5,379 nt of DNA, from contig JAHFHN010000012.1 of the NCBI GenBank assembly GCA_023246885.1, forward strand, positions 1 through 5,379. Direction: 5' to 3'. This document shows, one piece after another, positions 1 through 5,379 of the stretch. Within the stretch, counting starts at the first letter, position 1, and every line of letters starts with the position of its first letter. The position numbers were made by a program, and so were the translations under genes. The notes below the pieces were generated by a model. That model had not been told where the DNA came from and did no database searches. It saw only the letters and a list, made by a program, of their open reading frames with translations. The stretch is from Microcaldota archaeon. GTDB taxonomy: Archaea; Micrarchaeota; Micrarchaeia; Norongarragalinales; UBA8480.

Positions 1-8
1 GAAAACAA

Positions 9-1346
9 ATGCAAAACTTATTCAGAATGAAATCACACTTATTTGCAGTTACAGTAACTGCGTTAGCTTACTCGCGTTATTCTGCAGATTATAACTACAC
101 GCCAGAATTCGTGTTGTTGTACGAGAATAAGGAACTCGGGCTATATTTGCCAGATAATCAAATAGAAGAACGAATCAAACGCAGCCAACAATTCTTTTCA
201 CAAACTGCTAATTACAAATTTTACTTTACAGAGTGTGAAAACCTGGAAAGGAGTTATAGTTCTTTTTACAATTCATTAGCCGAAGATTATTCTACTACAA
301 CAAATGCTGAACTCGCAACGTTGTTCACAACGTTACTCCACTTACAGGCGAGATGCTCTTCACTTTACCAAGGGACAAATGAATATGCAACAAAGCAAAT
401 TGAAAATCAACTTATTAACATGCTAAAAAGCACAACAACGGAATGGCAAGCTGCATTTCAAGAACTTGCAATTGCAACTCCAGAAGACATTCAAAATGAA
501 GAAAGCGACTATAAAAAATTAATTGAAAAAACCGAATTAAGCGACGAGGCAATAGAGGCACATATTAAATTGCACCCGTGGGCTTGTGGAAAAGCGTTTA
601 TCTTAACTGATGCGGTTTTGGAATTCGAGGAATTAATGAAAACACGCAGGCCGCGAAAAATAGATAAAAAAATAGCTAAATTCGAATACTTACTTGAAAA
701 TGAAAGCATCAGGCATTGCGCAAATACGTTGAAAAAGTTTTCAGACACTAGGATTAAACTTCGGCGCCTACTTGCAACTAAACTCTTGGGTTCACCAATA
801 TATGTTGAAATCGCCAGGAGAATGAAAGTTAACGCAAGCGAATTATTTTACAAATTTGAAGCCGACGATGTACTACAATTTTTGCTAAGCGGAACAACAC
901 CACAAGCTACTGAAAATCGAGGTTACACTTGGAATGGCTTTGAACTTCGACCAGTTTTCTTGCAAGAATTTCAAAATGCAAAACAAAAGGCAATTCAAAT
1001 TGAAAAAGTCGAAAACCAACTTGAAGGCATGCCGGTTTATCCTGGAAAAGTAACTGGCGTTGTTCGCGTAATTATTCCAGATCGATTAAATGCGATGCAA
1101 AGTTCAACTTTTAACGAGGGCGACATTTTAGTAACTACAATGACGATTCCAAACATGATGTTTCTGATAGGCAAAGCAGCGGCAATTGTAACAGATGAAG
1201 GCGGGATAACTTGCCACGCGTCAATAGTTGCGCGTGAATTGAAAAAGCCATGCATTGTTGGGACGCGCTGTGCAACAAAAACTTTCAAAGAAGGCGACAA
1301 GATCGAAGTTGATGCAGAAAGCGGAATTGTAAAACTGATTAACTAA
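9..1346 (+). CDS. Stand-alone PEP-utilising enzyme mobile (phosphohistidine swivel) domain protein, possibly 5'-truncated
   Basis: The last ~105 residues (about 341-445) form a PEP-utilising enzyme mobile domain. They open with M-P-V-Y-P-G-K-V-T-G-V. The stretch GGITCHASIVAR fits the phosphorylation-site signature of PEP synthase, PPDK and enzyme I exactly, with H403 as the predicted phospho-accepting histidine. In those enzymes this domain swivels between an ATP-grasp site and a pyruvate/PEP site. Here neither the ATP-grasp domain nor the PEP-binding barrel is present. Residues 1-340 are instead mostly helical and charged, with an H-P-W motif near 189-191 and an R-x-x-R...IARRMKV segment. 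This layout resembles the uncharacterised 'PEP-utilising mobile region' proteins of DPANN and candidate-phyla genomes. No signal peptide or membrane segment is convincing. The frame stays open for the two codons left of the ATG at 9 and no ribosome site is visible, so translation may start upstream. Substrate and partner are unknown. Domain call is firm; cellular role is not. Confidence 0.85.
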   Translation: MQNLFRMKSHLFAVTVTALAYSRYSADYNYTPEFVLLYENKELGLYLPDNQIEERIKRSQQFFSQTANYKFYFTECENLERSYSSFYNSLAEDYSTTTNAELATLFTTLLHLQARCSSLYQGTNEYATKQIENQLINMLKSTTTEWQAAFQELAIATPEDIQNEESDYKKLIEKTELSDEAIEAHIKLHPWACGKAFILTDAVLEFEELMKTRRPRKIDKKIAKFEYLLENESIRHCANTLKKFSDTRIKLRRLLATKLLGSPIYVEIARRMKVNASELFYKFEADDVLQFLLSGTTPQATENRGYTWNGFELRPVFLQEFQNAKQKAIQIEKVENQLEGMPVYPGKVTGVVRVIIPDRLNAMQSSTFNEGDILVTTMTIPNMMFLIGKAAAIVTDEGGITCHASIVARELKKPCIVGTRCATKTFKEGDKIEVDAESGIVKLIN

Positions 1347-1354
1347 GAAGATGC

Positions 1355-2212
1355 TTACTTTCCAGTTGAGCCAAACCCACCGTGCCCGCGCTCTGTTTCA
1401 GCTAATTCTTGAACTACTTCAAAATGAGCGCGAGTAACTGGGGCAAGTACAAGCTGCGCAATCCTATCCCCGCGTTTAACACAAAATGGTTCGCTGCCTA
1501 GGTTTTGCATGATTATTTTTAGCTCTCCACGGTAGTCGCTGTCAATTGTACCTGGAGCATTTGGAAAAGTTATGCCATTTTTCAACGCGAGGCCGCTGCG
1601 TGGTCGAACTTGAACTTCAAAACCATCTGGGATTTCAAAGTATAAACCAGTTGGGATAAGTTGACGGCTGCCTGGAGCGATAATAGTTTCTTCAGTTACA
1701 GCAGCATGCACGTCAAAAGCAGCTGAACCTTGAGTTGCATATGAAGGTAACGGCAAATCTTCAGTTCCGGGCGCTTTTTTCACTTTTATTTGAGTGCTAT
1801 TATTCAACGGCATTAAGTTTGCGTCACGTAAAACATTTGCAATGAATGGCGATAAATTTAATTCAGGTAATTGCGCCGGGTTGAAAAAAGCGGCATCAGT
1901 GGTGTCGTCTTTTGAAATTATCGCTTGGTCTTCTGGAACCGGTTTTGCTAAACTATATACTATAATGCGATGAGTTTCAGAGTTCAATAGTTCGTATACG
2001 CCAATTCTGCGCGTGATTTGTACGTTTAAGTTTAACTCTTCTTTTGCTTCGCGCATGGCAGCTGCTTCAATTGTTTCAAATGGTTTTACTCCGCCGCCTG
2101 GAAGCACCCATTGGCCTAAGCCAGGTTGCTTTGCGCGTTTGCCGAGGAGAACTTCACCTTTTGAATTAAGGATTACAAGCGCGCTGCCAACTCGGGGAAA
2201 ATTTTCGGCCAT
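1355..2212 (-). CDS. dut: Nudix hydrolase-dUTPase fusion protein
   Basis: Two complete catalytic domains lie in one 285-residue frame. Residues ~5-130 are a Nudix domain. Its Nudix box spans G40 to L62 (G-x5-E46-x7-R54-E55-x-x-E58-E59), but the usual Gly after the EE pair is Asn61. The P-R-V-G start and the Q-W-V-L-P-G-G strand recall NUDT15/NUDX1-type nucleotide-cleaning enzymes; its substrate cannot be read from sequence. Residues ~141-285 are a trimeric-type dUTPase (dUTP to dUMP + PPi) with all five motifs: GSAAFDV (162-168), PRSGLA (204-209), [10 protein letters not shown] (221-230, likely catalytic D224 and uracil-contacting Y227), RGDRIAQL (247-254) and [10 protein letters not shown] (275-284, stacking F280). 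The linker is only about 8-10 residues. The ATG at 2212 is the only reasonable start: no start codon occurs in frame between it and the ndk stop, and the 19-base gap is A-rich without a clear Shine-Dalgarno. It probably relies on ndk transcription. It should act in the cytoplasm in nucleotide-pool sanitation. Confidence 0.95.
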   Translation of the reverse strand: MAENFPRVGSALVILNSKGEVLLGKRAKQPGLGQWVLPGGGVKPFETIEAAAMREAKEELNLNVQITRRIGVYELLNSETHRIIVYSLAKPVPEDQAIISKDDTTDAAFFNPAQLPELNLSPFIANVLRDANLMPLNNSTQIKVKKAPGTEDLPLPSYATQGSAAFDVHAAVTEETIIAPGSRQLIPTGLYFEIPDGFEVQVRPRSGLALKNGITFPNAPGTIDSDYRGELKIIMQNLGSEPFCVKRGDRIAQLVLAPVTRAHFEVVQELAETERGHGGFGSTGK

Positions 2213-2231
2213 TTTGTTGTTTTCAACTTTT

Positions 2232-2705
2232 TTACGCTTTTCCTTGTTCTTCTGGGGAATAGCGATAATTCATTAGCGCAGTTTTCCAGGAGACTATTTC
2301 GTCTTTTTTGAAAAATCTGTTGATTTCAGTGTTAGCAGTATCTACACTATCAGAAGCATGCACTAAATTACACATTAAGGAAATTGAATAGTCGCCGCGA
2401 ATTGTCCCGGCTACTGCATTTCGGCCACTTGTTGCGCCTAACAAGTCACGTACTACTTTTACTGCTTCTGCGCCTTCCCAAACAGTGGCTAGTACTGGAG
2501 ATTGTTTCATAAACGCTTTTATGCGCGGAAAGAATGGTTTGTCAAGGTATTGTCCGTAGTGGAGGTCTATTGTTTTATCGTCAAGTTGTAAAACTTTTGC
2601 GGCAATTAGAGTTAAACCTTTTTTCTCAAGGCGAGATAAAATTTCACCAGCTAATCCGCGTTGCATGGCGTCTGGTTTAAGCATTACAAAAGTACGTTCC
2701 ATCAT
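2232..2705 (-). CDS. ndk: Nucleoside diphosphate kinase
   Basis: This is a full-length NDK (157 residues from this start; the family is usually 140-155). It transfers the gamma phosphate of ATP to (d)NDPs through a phosphohistidine. The N-terminal [15 protein letters not shown] block, the Y-x-x-x-x-x-K-P-F-F-P segment, GTIRGDY (100-106) and the active-site block NLVHASDSV (113-121, phospho-acceptor H116) are all present; the last fits the NDK signature. The loop before GTIRG is unusual: the typical T-N-P...P-G-T-I-R-G reads T-S-G...A-G-T-I-R-G, so the 'killer-of-prune' proline is Ala99. Start choice: a TTG at 2714 extends the frame by three codons, but the ATG-ATG pair at 2705 and 2702 fits both the family (MERTF) and an AGGGG site at 2715-2719. 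It is the first gene of a two-gene unit with the Nudix-dUTPase, which fits dNTP metabolism. Confidence 0.97.
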   Translation of the reverse strand: MMERTFVMLKPDAMQRGLAGEILSRLEKKGLTLIAAKVLQLDDKTIDLHYGQYLDKPFFPRIKAFMKQSPVLATVWEGAEAVKVVRDLLGATSGRNAVAGTIRGDYSISLMCNLVHASDSVDTANTEINRFFKKDEIVSWKTALMNYRYSPEEQGKA

Positions 2706-2714
2706 GTTTTTCAA

Positions 2715-2719
2715 CCCCT
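2715..2719 (-). promoter_or_regulatory. Shine-Dalgarno-like site for ndk
   Basis: On the - strand AGGGG (followed by TTG) ends 9 bases before the ATG at 2705 and 12 before the ATG at 2702. It is the only purine-rich G run in the spacer. Its position supports an ATG start, since the in-frame TTG at 2714 directly abuts the site and leaves no room for it to serve that codon. Confidence 0.5.
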
Positions 2720-2760
2720 AAAATTAAAGCTATAGATTTTTAATGAAAATAGCTGTGCAT

Positions 2761-2788
2761 AAAAAAAGGCATAAAGAGGTATAAAAAA
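2761..2788 (-). terminator. Twin oligo-T tracts, likely terminator of the surface-protein operon
   Basis: Just after the stop codon at 2799-2801 the - strand carries a run of six T (2788-2783) and a run of seven T (2767-2761), 15 bases apart. No strong hairpin precedes either, so this fits archaeal U-tract termination better than a bacterial stem-loop terminator. The placement between the surface-protein operon and ndk makes sense for separating two transcripts on the same strand. Confidence 0.45.
2780..2787 (-). promoter_or_regulatory. Possible archaeal TATA element for ndk / nudix-dut
   Basis: On the - strand TTTTTATA lies about 75 bases upstream of the ndk ATG. It resembles an archaeal TATA box and would place the transcription start near 2755, giving a leader of about 50 bases. 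It overlaps the oligo-T run that may end the upstream operon, so the same AT-rich stretch could serve either purpose. No clear purine-rich BRE was seen next to it. An alternative weak element, CTATAG, lies at 2729-2734, but it is too close to the ribosome site for an archaeal start. Confidence 0.25.
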
Positions 2789-2798
2789 GCTGATATAT

Positions 2799-4304
2799 TT
2801 AGCGCCTGTGCTTTGCAAGGGTTTTTTGCAATTCACTACTGATTTCTTTGTCAACTATATAGTTGCGGCTATTTTGGGCGTTTACGAAATAAACTACAAC
2901 TGCAACTAGCACTAAAAATAATAGTAAACCAATGATTTGTGCTTCGCCGACAAAAGTGTTTAACACAAAGTAGCCAGTTAATGGGTTTGTAGAACGAACT
3001 AAGGTTATTGGCCTGCTGTTTGTCCCTTGATCAGTTTGTAAAAGTAACTCTGTGCTAATTTCAGTGGCATTTGAATAATTCACTGAACGTTCAATCACTA
3101 GCTGAATGGTTTTTGACTCGTTTGGCATGAGGTTAAACGCACCGCTGATTGGACCCAAATACGGGATTGAAAAAACTGCATTTGTTAAGTTGAACGGGTA
3201 AGGGTTATGTACATTTAGCGATAATGTGTTGCGTCCAATATTTACAACAATAGAATCATTCACATCAAGTTGCGGATAATTCACAAAAATAGTTGGCACT
3301 GTCCTGCCGGGGCATAGTTTAGTTGTTAATTGTAAGTTGGCTTGTTGAGACCCTTTTTCTGAATCAGCATACACTGAGACGTTGTAAGTTCCAGGAAATG
3401 AAGGAGAAGGCAATGATACTTGAAATACGTAATTCGAATGGCTTGGGATGGAAACCTGCGTTGAAGATAATTGACCTAGAGAAGTGCGAAGCGAATAAGT
3501 TTGGTTTTGTAACCCGTTGTTGTAAATCGTAAATGGAACAACAGCGGTGTCGCCATGACAGGCCATTGCATTAGTTGGCCCAGTTAATTCTGAAGCATAA
3601 CATTGTGCTACATTTATGCCACTGTGGCTGTACGAAACTAGGTTGCCTTCACTTGCGACGCCTACGCTGAATGGATGTACGCCTGCTAACGTATCGCACG
3701 GAATTTCAACAATAACTTCTTTTACTGACTCTTGACCTGGCAATAAATCGAACGAAGTGTCTGAAACTGCATAGCGAAAGTTAGTTGAAGGTAAAATCGA
3801 CCCTTTTTCAGCGCGTAGCCCATTGTTCTTTATTCCTACTTTGAACCTAGAAGAGCCACAACTGCAAGTCACTAGTGAGGGTTGTGATATTGAAACTGAA
3901 AGCGAGGAAACTGGAGACAAGTAAATATAACTAGATGCACTTGCGCGTTCATTGCCTTGGTGCGCAGTTAATGTAAATGGCACGGTATTAGTGCCGCTGT
4001 TGTCTTGAATCTGTGCATCGCATGGTCGCAAAAAAGTAACTTGAATTTGCTGGTTGCCATTTACAAACATTGGTGGAATAGACGAATGATTGAGCCCAGC
4101 TACATCCGTAATTGTAAACGAAACGTACCCGCCATTACTAGTGCGTAAATTAAAAGGAAAAACTGCTTGTTGGCATGGCGCAAGAGTTGCTTGTGGCACT
4201 GTAGAGGTTAATTCTAAACTAGCGGCATTTACAATTGCACTTGCTAACCCTAGCAATAAGACGAAAACAACACTAGTGAAGCCTGGACGCATTTGTTGGT
4301 TCAT
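2799..4304 (-). CDS. Membrane-anchored surface protein with four Ig-like beta-sandwich repeats
   Basis: A 501-residue exported protein of unknown function. Residues ~8-27 (SVVFVLLLGLASAIVNA core) look like a cleavable signal peptide. Four degenerate ~100-residue beta-rich repeats follow: about 29-130, 131-236, 237-331 and 332-440. The first three share a Cys 13-15 residues before an N-x-G/N-G turn ending a strand (C44...G58, C147/C149...G162, C249...G264), and repeats 1 and 2 share a P-C-D (C95, C203). C235 and C331 end repeats 2 and 3. All eight cysteines are outside the membrane, so disulfides are likely. Eight N-x-S/T sequons (N72, 267, 308, 349, 372, 395, 409, 412) suit N-glycosylation. 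A T-G-Y-F-V-L motif (443-448) precedes one membrane segment (~455-477) and a basic tail ending A-K-H-R-R, giving an N-out/C-in topology. The fold resembles NEW3/CARDB-type domains; no enzyme motif was seen. The start overlaps the upstream stop by one base. M5 is a possible alternative start. Confidence 0.9.
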   Translation of the reverse strand: MNQQMRPGFTSVVFVLLLGLASAIVNAASLELTSTVPQATLAPCQQAVFPFNLRTSNGGYVSFTITDVAGLNHSSIPPMFVNGNQQIQVTFLRPCDAQIQDNSGTNTVPFTLTAHQGNERASASSYIYLSPVSSLSVSISQPSLVTCSCGSSRFKVGIKNNGLRAEKGSILPSTNFRYAVSDTSFDLLPGQESVKEVIVEIPCDTLAGVHPFSVGVASEGNLVSYSHSGINVAQCYASELTGPTNAMACHGDTAVVPFTIYNNGLQNQTYSLRTSLGQLSSTQVSIPSHSNYVFQVSLPSPSFPGTYNVSVYADSEKGSQQANLQLTTKLCPGRTVPTIFVNYPQLDVNDSIVVNIGRNTLSLNVHNPYPFNLTNAVFSIPYLGPISGAFNLMPNESKTIQLVIERSVNYSNATEISTELLLQTDQGTNSRPITLVRSTNPLTGYFVLNTFVGEAQIIGLLLFLVLVAVVVYFVNAQNSRNYIVDKEISSELQKTLAKHRR

Positions 4305-4310
4305 TACCTC
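4304..4310 (-). promoter_or_regulatory. Stop-start overlap with embedded Shine-Dalgarno (GAGGTAATG)
   Basis: On the - strand the TAA of the upstream gene and the ATG of the downstream gene share one A, and GAGG (4310-4307) sits immediately before. The GAGG is only 2 bases from the ATG at 4304 and 14 from the next in-frame ATG at 4292. Both spacings are off the usual 5-9. Coupled translation by the terminating ribosome would explain this, or initiation at the second ATG, which also gives a good signal peptide. Confidence 0.6.
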
Positions 4311-5379
4311 TTTTCAAGCGCGTATTGTTTAGATTCGATTTCTCTGCGTATATTCAACGCGCGGTACAAGAAGTAAACTCCAACAAGCACTAGCGCTACT
4401 ATCAGTGCAACGAATAAACTTGCCGTTGAGCCAAGTACAAAAAATCCAGTTGCCCAACTTGCGCTTTTAGCAGGAAGCGAAACTTCTTGGCTCACTGTTC
4501 TGCCTGCTTCATCGGTTAGCATAACGGTTACGTTATAATCTCTTGATTCCATACCGCGAGTCGCTATCGTATATTCAAATTGCGTTGAGCCAAACTTTGG
4601 AATAGTGACTTGGCTTGGATTAACTACATAAGTCCAGTTAGCTGGCAAGTTTTGCAACGTCGGCGTAATTGTACGCGAATCATCATCTAGGTTTGTAACC
4701 GGCACAATCAAGGTTATTGCACCAGTTGACTGATTGAAGCTAGTGGTTGGTTGCGTTGGGATCACAACACGCAATGGCACAGTTTGAATTGGCGCTTTGA
4801 CATCTACAACTAAGTTGAGCGAAGCTATGCGAGTGCGAAGCGAAGCATCGTGAAGTGAATATACATCAATTGGAACCAAGTAAGTAGCTGCTGGCACACT
4901 GCTATCTGGCGAAACAGTTAATTCAACTGTTTTGTCTTGGCCAGGTGAAACTGAAATAGTGCTAGTTACAAGGTTAACGCTTTGAAATGGCGGAACTGCA
5001 ACTACCTCAAAAGTATTTGCAACACTACCTGCGTTTTGAATGTGTATAAATGCCCGGCCAACGCTATTGCGTTCAACTGAGATTCTTACTGGCGATAAGA
5101 AGGTAGTTGCTTCAAATGAAGGTGGCTTTTGGAAACAAAGTTCTTGTTCAAAAACCTTGACGCGCGAATTCTTTGTGAACAATGAAAGCGTTGCACGACT
5201 ATCTGCATCAGCCATTGTGCTTGGGTCAACTTGAACATAAAGTGAACGAGTTGCCCTATTTTCAAAATTGAACAAGCTTGATTGAGTTAATGAAGGTGAA
5301 AAGCCCCTTGTCGGAGTTAATTGTGCTTCAAAACTTTCGCTTGGGCCAGTATTTGTAAGTTGAACTTCTACGAATTGAG
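4304..5379 (-). CDS. Membrane-anchored surface protein with Ig-like repeats, 5' end outside the window
   Basis: The reading frame stays open to the right edge, so only the C-terminal ~357 residues are seen. A TTG at 5275 is not the start: the codons above it read F-V-E-V-Q-L-T-N-T-G and continue the same beta-rich pattern. Numbering from the first whole codon at 5377, a partial repeat (~1-85) ends in Q-E-L-C81, followed by two Cys-free repeats (~86-195 and ~196-303). Each carries the alternating strand plus N-x-G or similar turn typical of NEW3/CARDB-like domains, and repeat 2 has a V-S-P-G-Q-D-K-T-V-E-L-T-V edge. Three sequons are seen (N215, N247, N282). T-G-F-F-V-L (310-315) precedes one membrane segment (~320-338) and a charged tail R-R-E-I-E-S-K...E-K-R. 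It shares domain class, motif and topology with the downstream gene, to which it is translationally coupled, so the two probably work together in the envelope. No catalytic motif; function unknown. A signal peptide is expected upstream, outside the window. Confidence 0.88.
   Translation of the reverse strand, partial: QFVEVQLTNTGPSESFEAQLTPTRGFSPSLTQSSLFNFENRATRSLYVQVDPSTMADADSRATLSLFTKNSRVKVFEQELCFQKPPSFEATTFLSPVRISVERNSVGRAFIHIQNAGSVANTFEVVAVPPFQSVNLVTSTISVSPGQDKTVELTVSPDSSVPAATYLVPIDVYSLHDASLRTRIASLNLVVDVKAPIQTVPLRVVIPTQPTTSFNQSTGAITLIVPVTNLDDDSRTITPTLQNLPANWTYVVNPSQVTIPKFGSTQFEYTIATRGMESRDYNVTVMLTDEAGRTVSQEVSLPAKSASWATGFFVLGSTASLFVALIVALVLVGVYFLYRALNIRREIESKQYALEKR

Noticed and set aside
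509..748. 79-residue - strand open frame
   Set aside because: It is antisense to gene 1 and shows no protein-like features of its own.
1037..1300. 87-residue - strand open frame
   Set aside because: It is antisense to the PEP mobile domain, whose motif conservation shows the + strand is coding.
1347..1354. Shared bidirectional terminator between the convergent genes
   Set aside because: Only 8 bases, with no T run or inverted repeat; termination must occur inside the opposing gene or rely on weak signals.
1811..1813. Internal ATG (M134) as a separate dUTPase start within the Nudix-dUTPase gene
   Set aside because: It lies exactly in the linker, but no Shine-Dalgarno-like sequence precedes it and the frame is continuous; a second product cannot be claimed.
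2013..2276. 87-residue + strand open frame
   Set aside because: It lies antisense to the conserved Nudix domain and the ndk 3' end, with no recognisable domain or ribosome site.
2706..2714. TTG at 2714 as the start of ndk
   Set aside because: It adds three non-conserved residues and abuts the Shine-Dalgarno-like site; the ATG pair at 2705/2702 fits the family N-terminus.
3323..3532. 69-residue + strand open frame
   Set aside because: It is antisense to repeat 3 of the surface protein, with no domain and no upstream signals.
4090..4332. 80-residue + strand open frame
   Set aside because: It is antisense to the surface-protein signal peptide and first repeat.
4826..4858. Short gcgaag/gaag repeats
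   Set aside because: Only a few imperfect copies within coding sequence, explained by codon use; not a tandem repeat array.
5040..5234. 64-residue + strand open frame
   Set aside because: It is antisense to the beta-rich repeats of the upstream surface protein.
5273..5275. TTG at 5275 as the start of the upstream surface protein
   Set aside because: The frame continues open to the window edge with the same beta-strand pattern and no ribosome site or signal peptide at the TTG.

Overview
The window holds five protein-coding genes packed tightly together. One is on the + strand at the left and four are on the - strand. No rRNA, tRNA, CRISPR array, insertion sequence or attachment site was seen. 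The genes suggest an archaeon, most likely a small-genome DPANN-type lineage (Diapherotrites/Woesearchaeota-like). The reasons are the stand-alone PEP-enzyme swivel-domain protein, the Ig-like surface proteins with an N-terminal signal, a C-terminal membrane anchor and many N-glycosylation sequons, oligo-T tracts where a terminator is expected, and very short intergenic gaps. No taxonomic marker gene is present, so this is an inference, and a candidate-phyla bacterium is not excluded.

Layout from left to right: (1) 9-1346 (+), a helical protein ending in a PEP-utilising-enzyme phosphohistidine domain. Its frame is open to the left edge. It converges on the next gene with only 8 bases between the two stop codons. 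(2) 1355-2212 (-), a Nudix hydrolase fused to a complete trimeric-type dUTPase. (3) 2232-2705 (-), nucleoside diphosphate kinase, 19 bases upstream of gene 2 and probably co-transcribed with it. (4) A 93-base AT-rich spacer (2706-2798) with two oligo-T runs, a possible TATA element and a Shine-Dalgarno-like site. (5) 2799-4304 (-) and 4304-5379 (-), two membrane-anchored extracytoplasmic beta-sandwich proteins joined by a one-base stop/start overlap. The upstream one runs off the right edge.

How the genes may work together: ndk and nudix-dut form a small nucleotide-pool unit. NDK phosphorylates (d)NDPs, including dUDP, and dUTPase removes the resulting dUTP to give dUMP for thymidylate synthesis. 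The Nudix domain probably clears another aberrant nucleotide. The two surface proteins look like products of one operon that share domain type, a juxtamembrane T-G-[FY]-F-V-L motif and a short basic cytoplasmic tail, so they may act as partners in the cell envelope. Nothing visible links the envelope pair to the nucleotide genes beyond adjacency.

The points most worth following up are the Nudix-dUTPase fusion, the shared juxtamembrane motif, the repeated cysteine pattern of the surface proteins (which predicts a cysteine just beyond the window edge), and the phosphohistidine domain that lacks its ATP-grasp partner.
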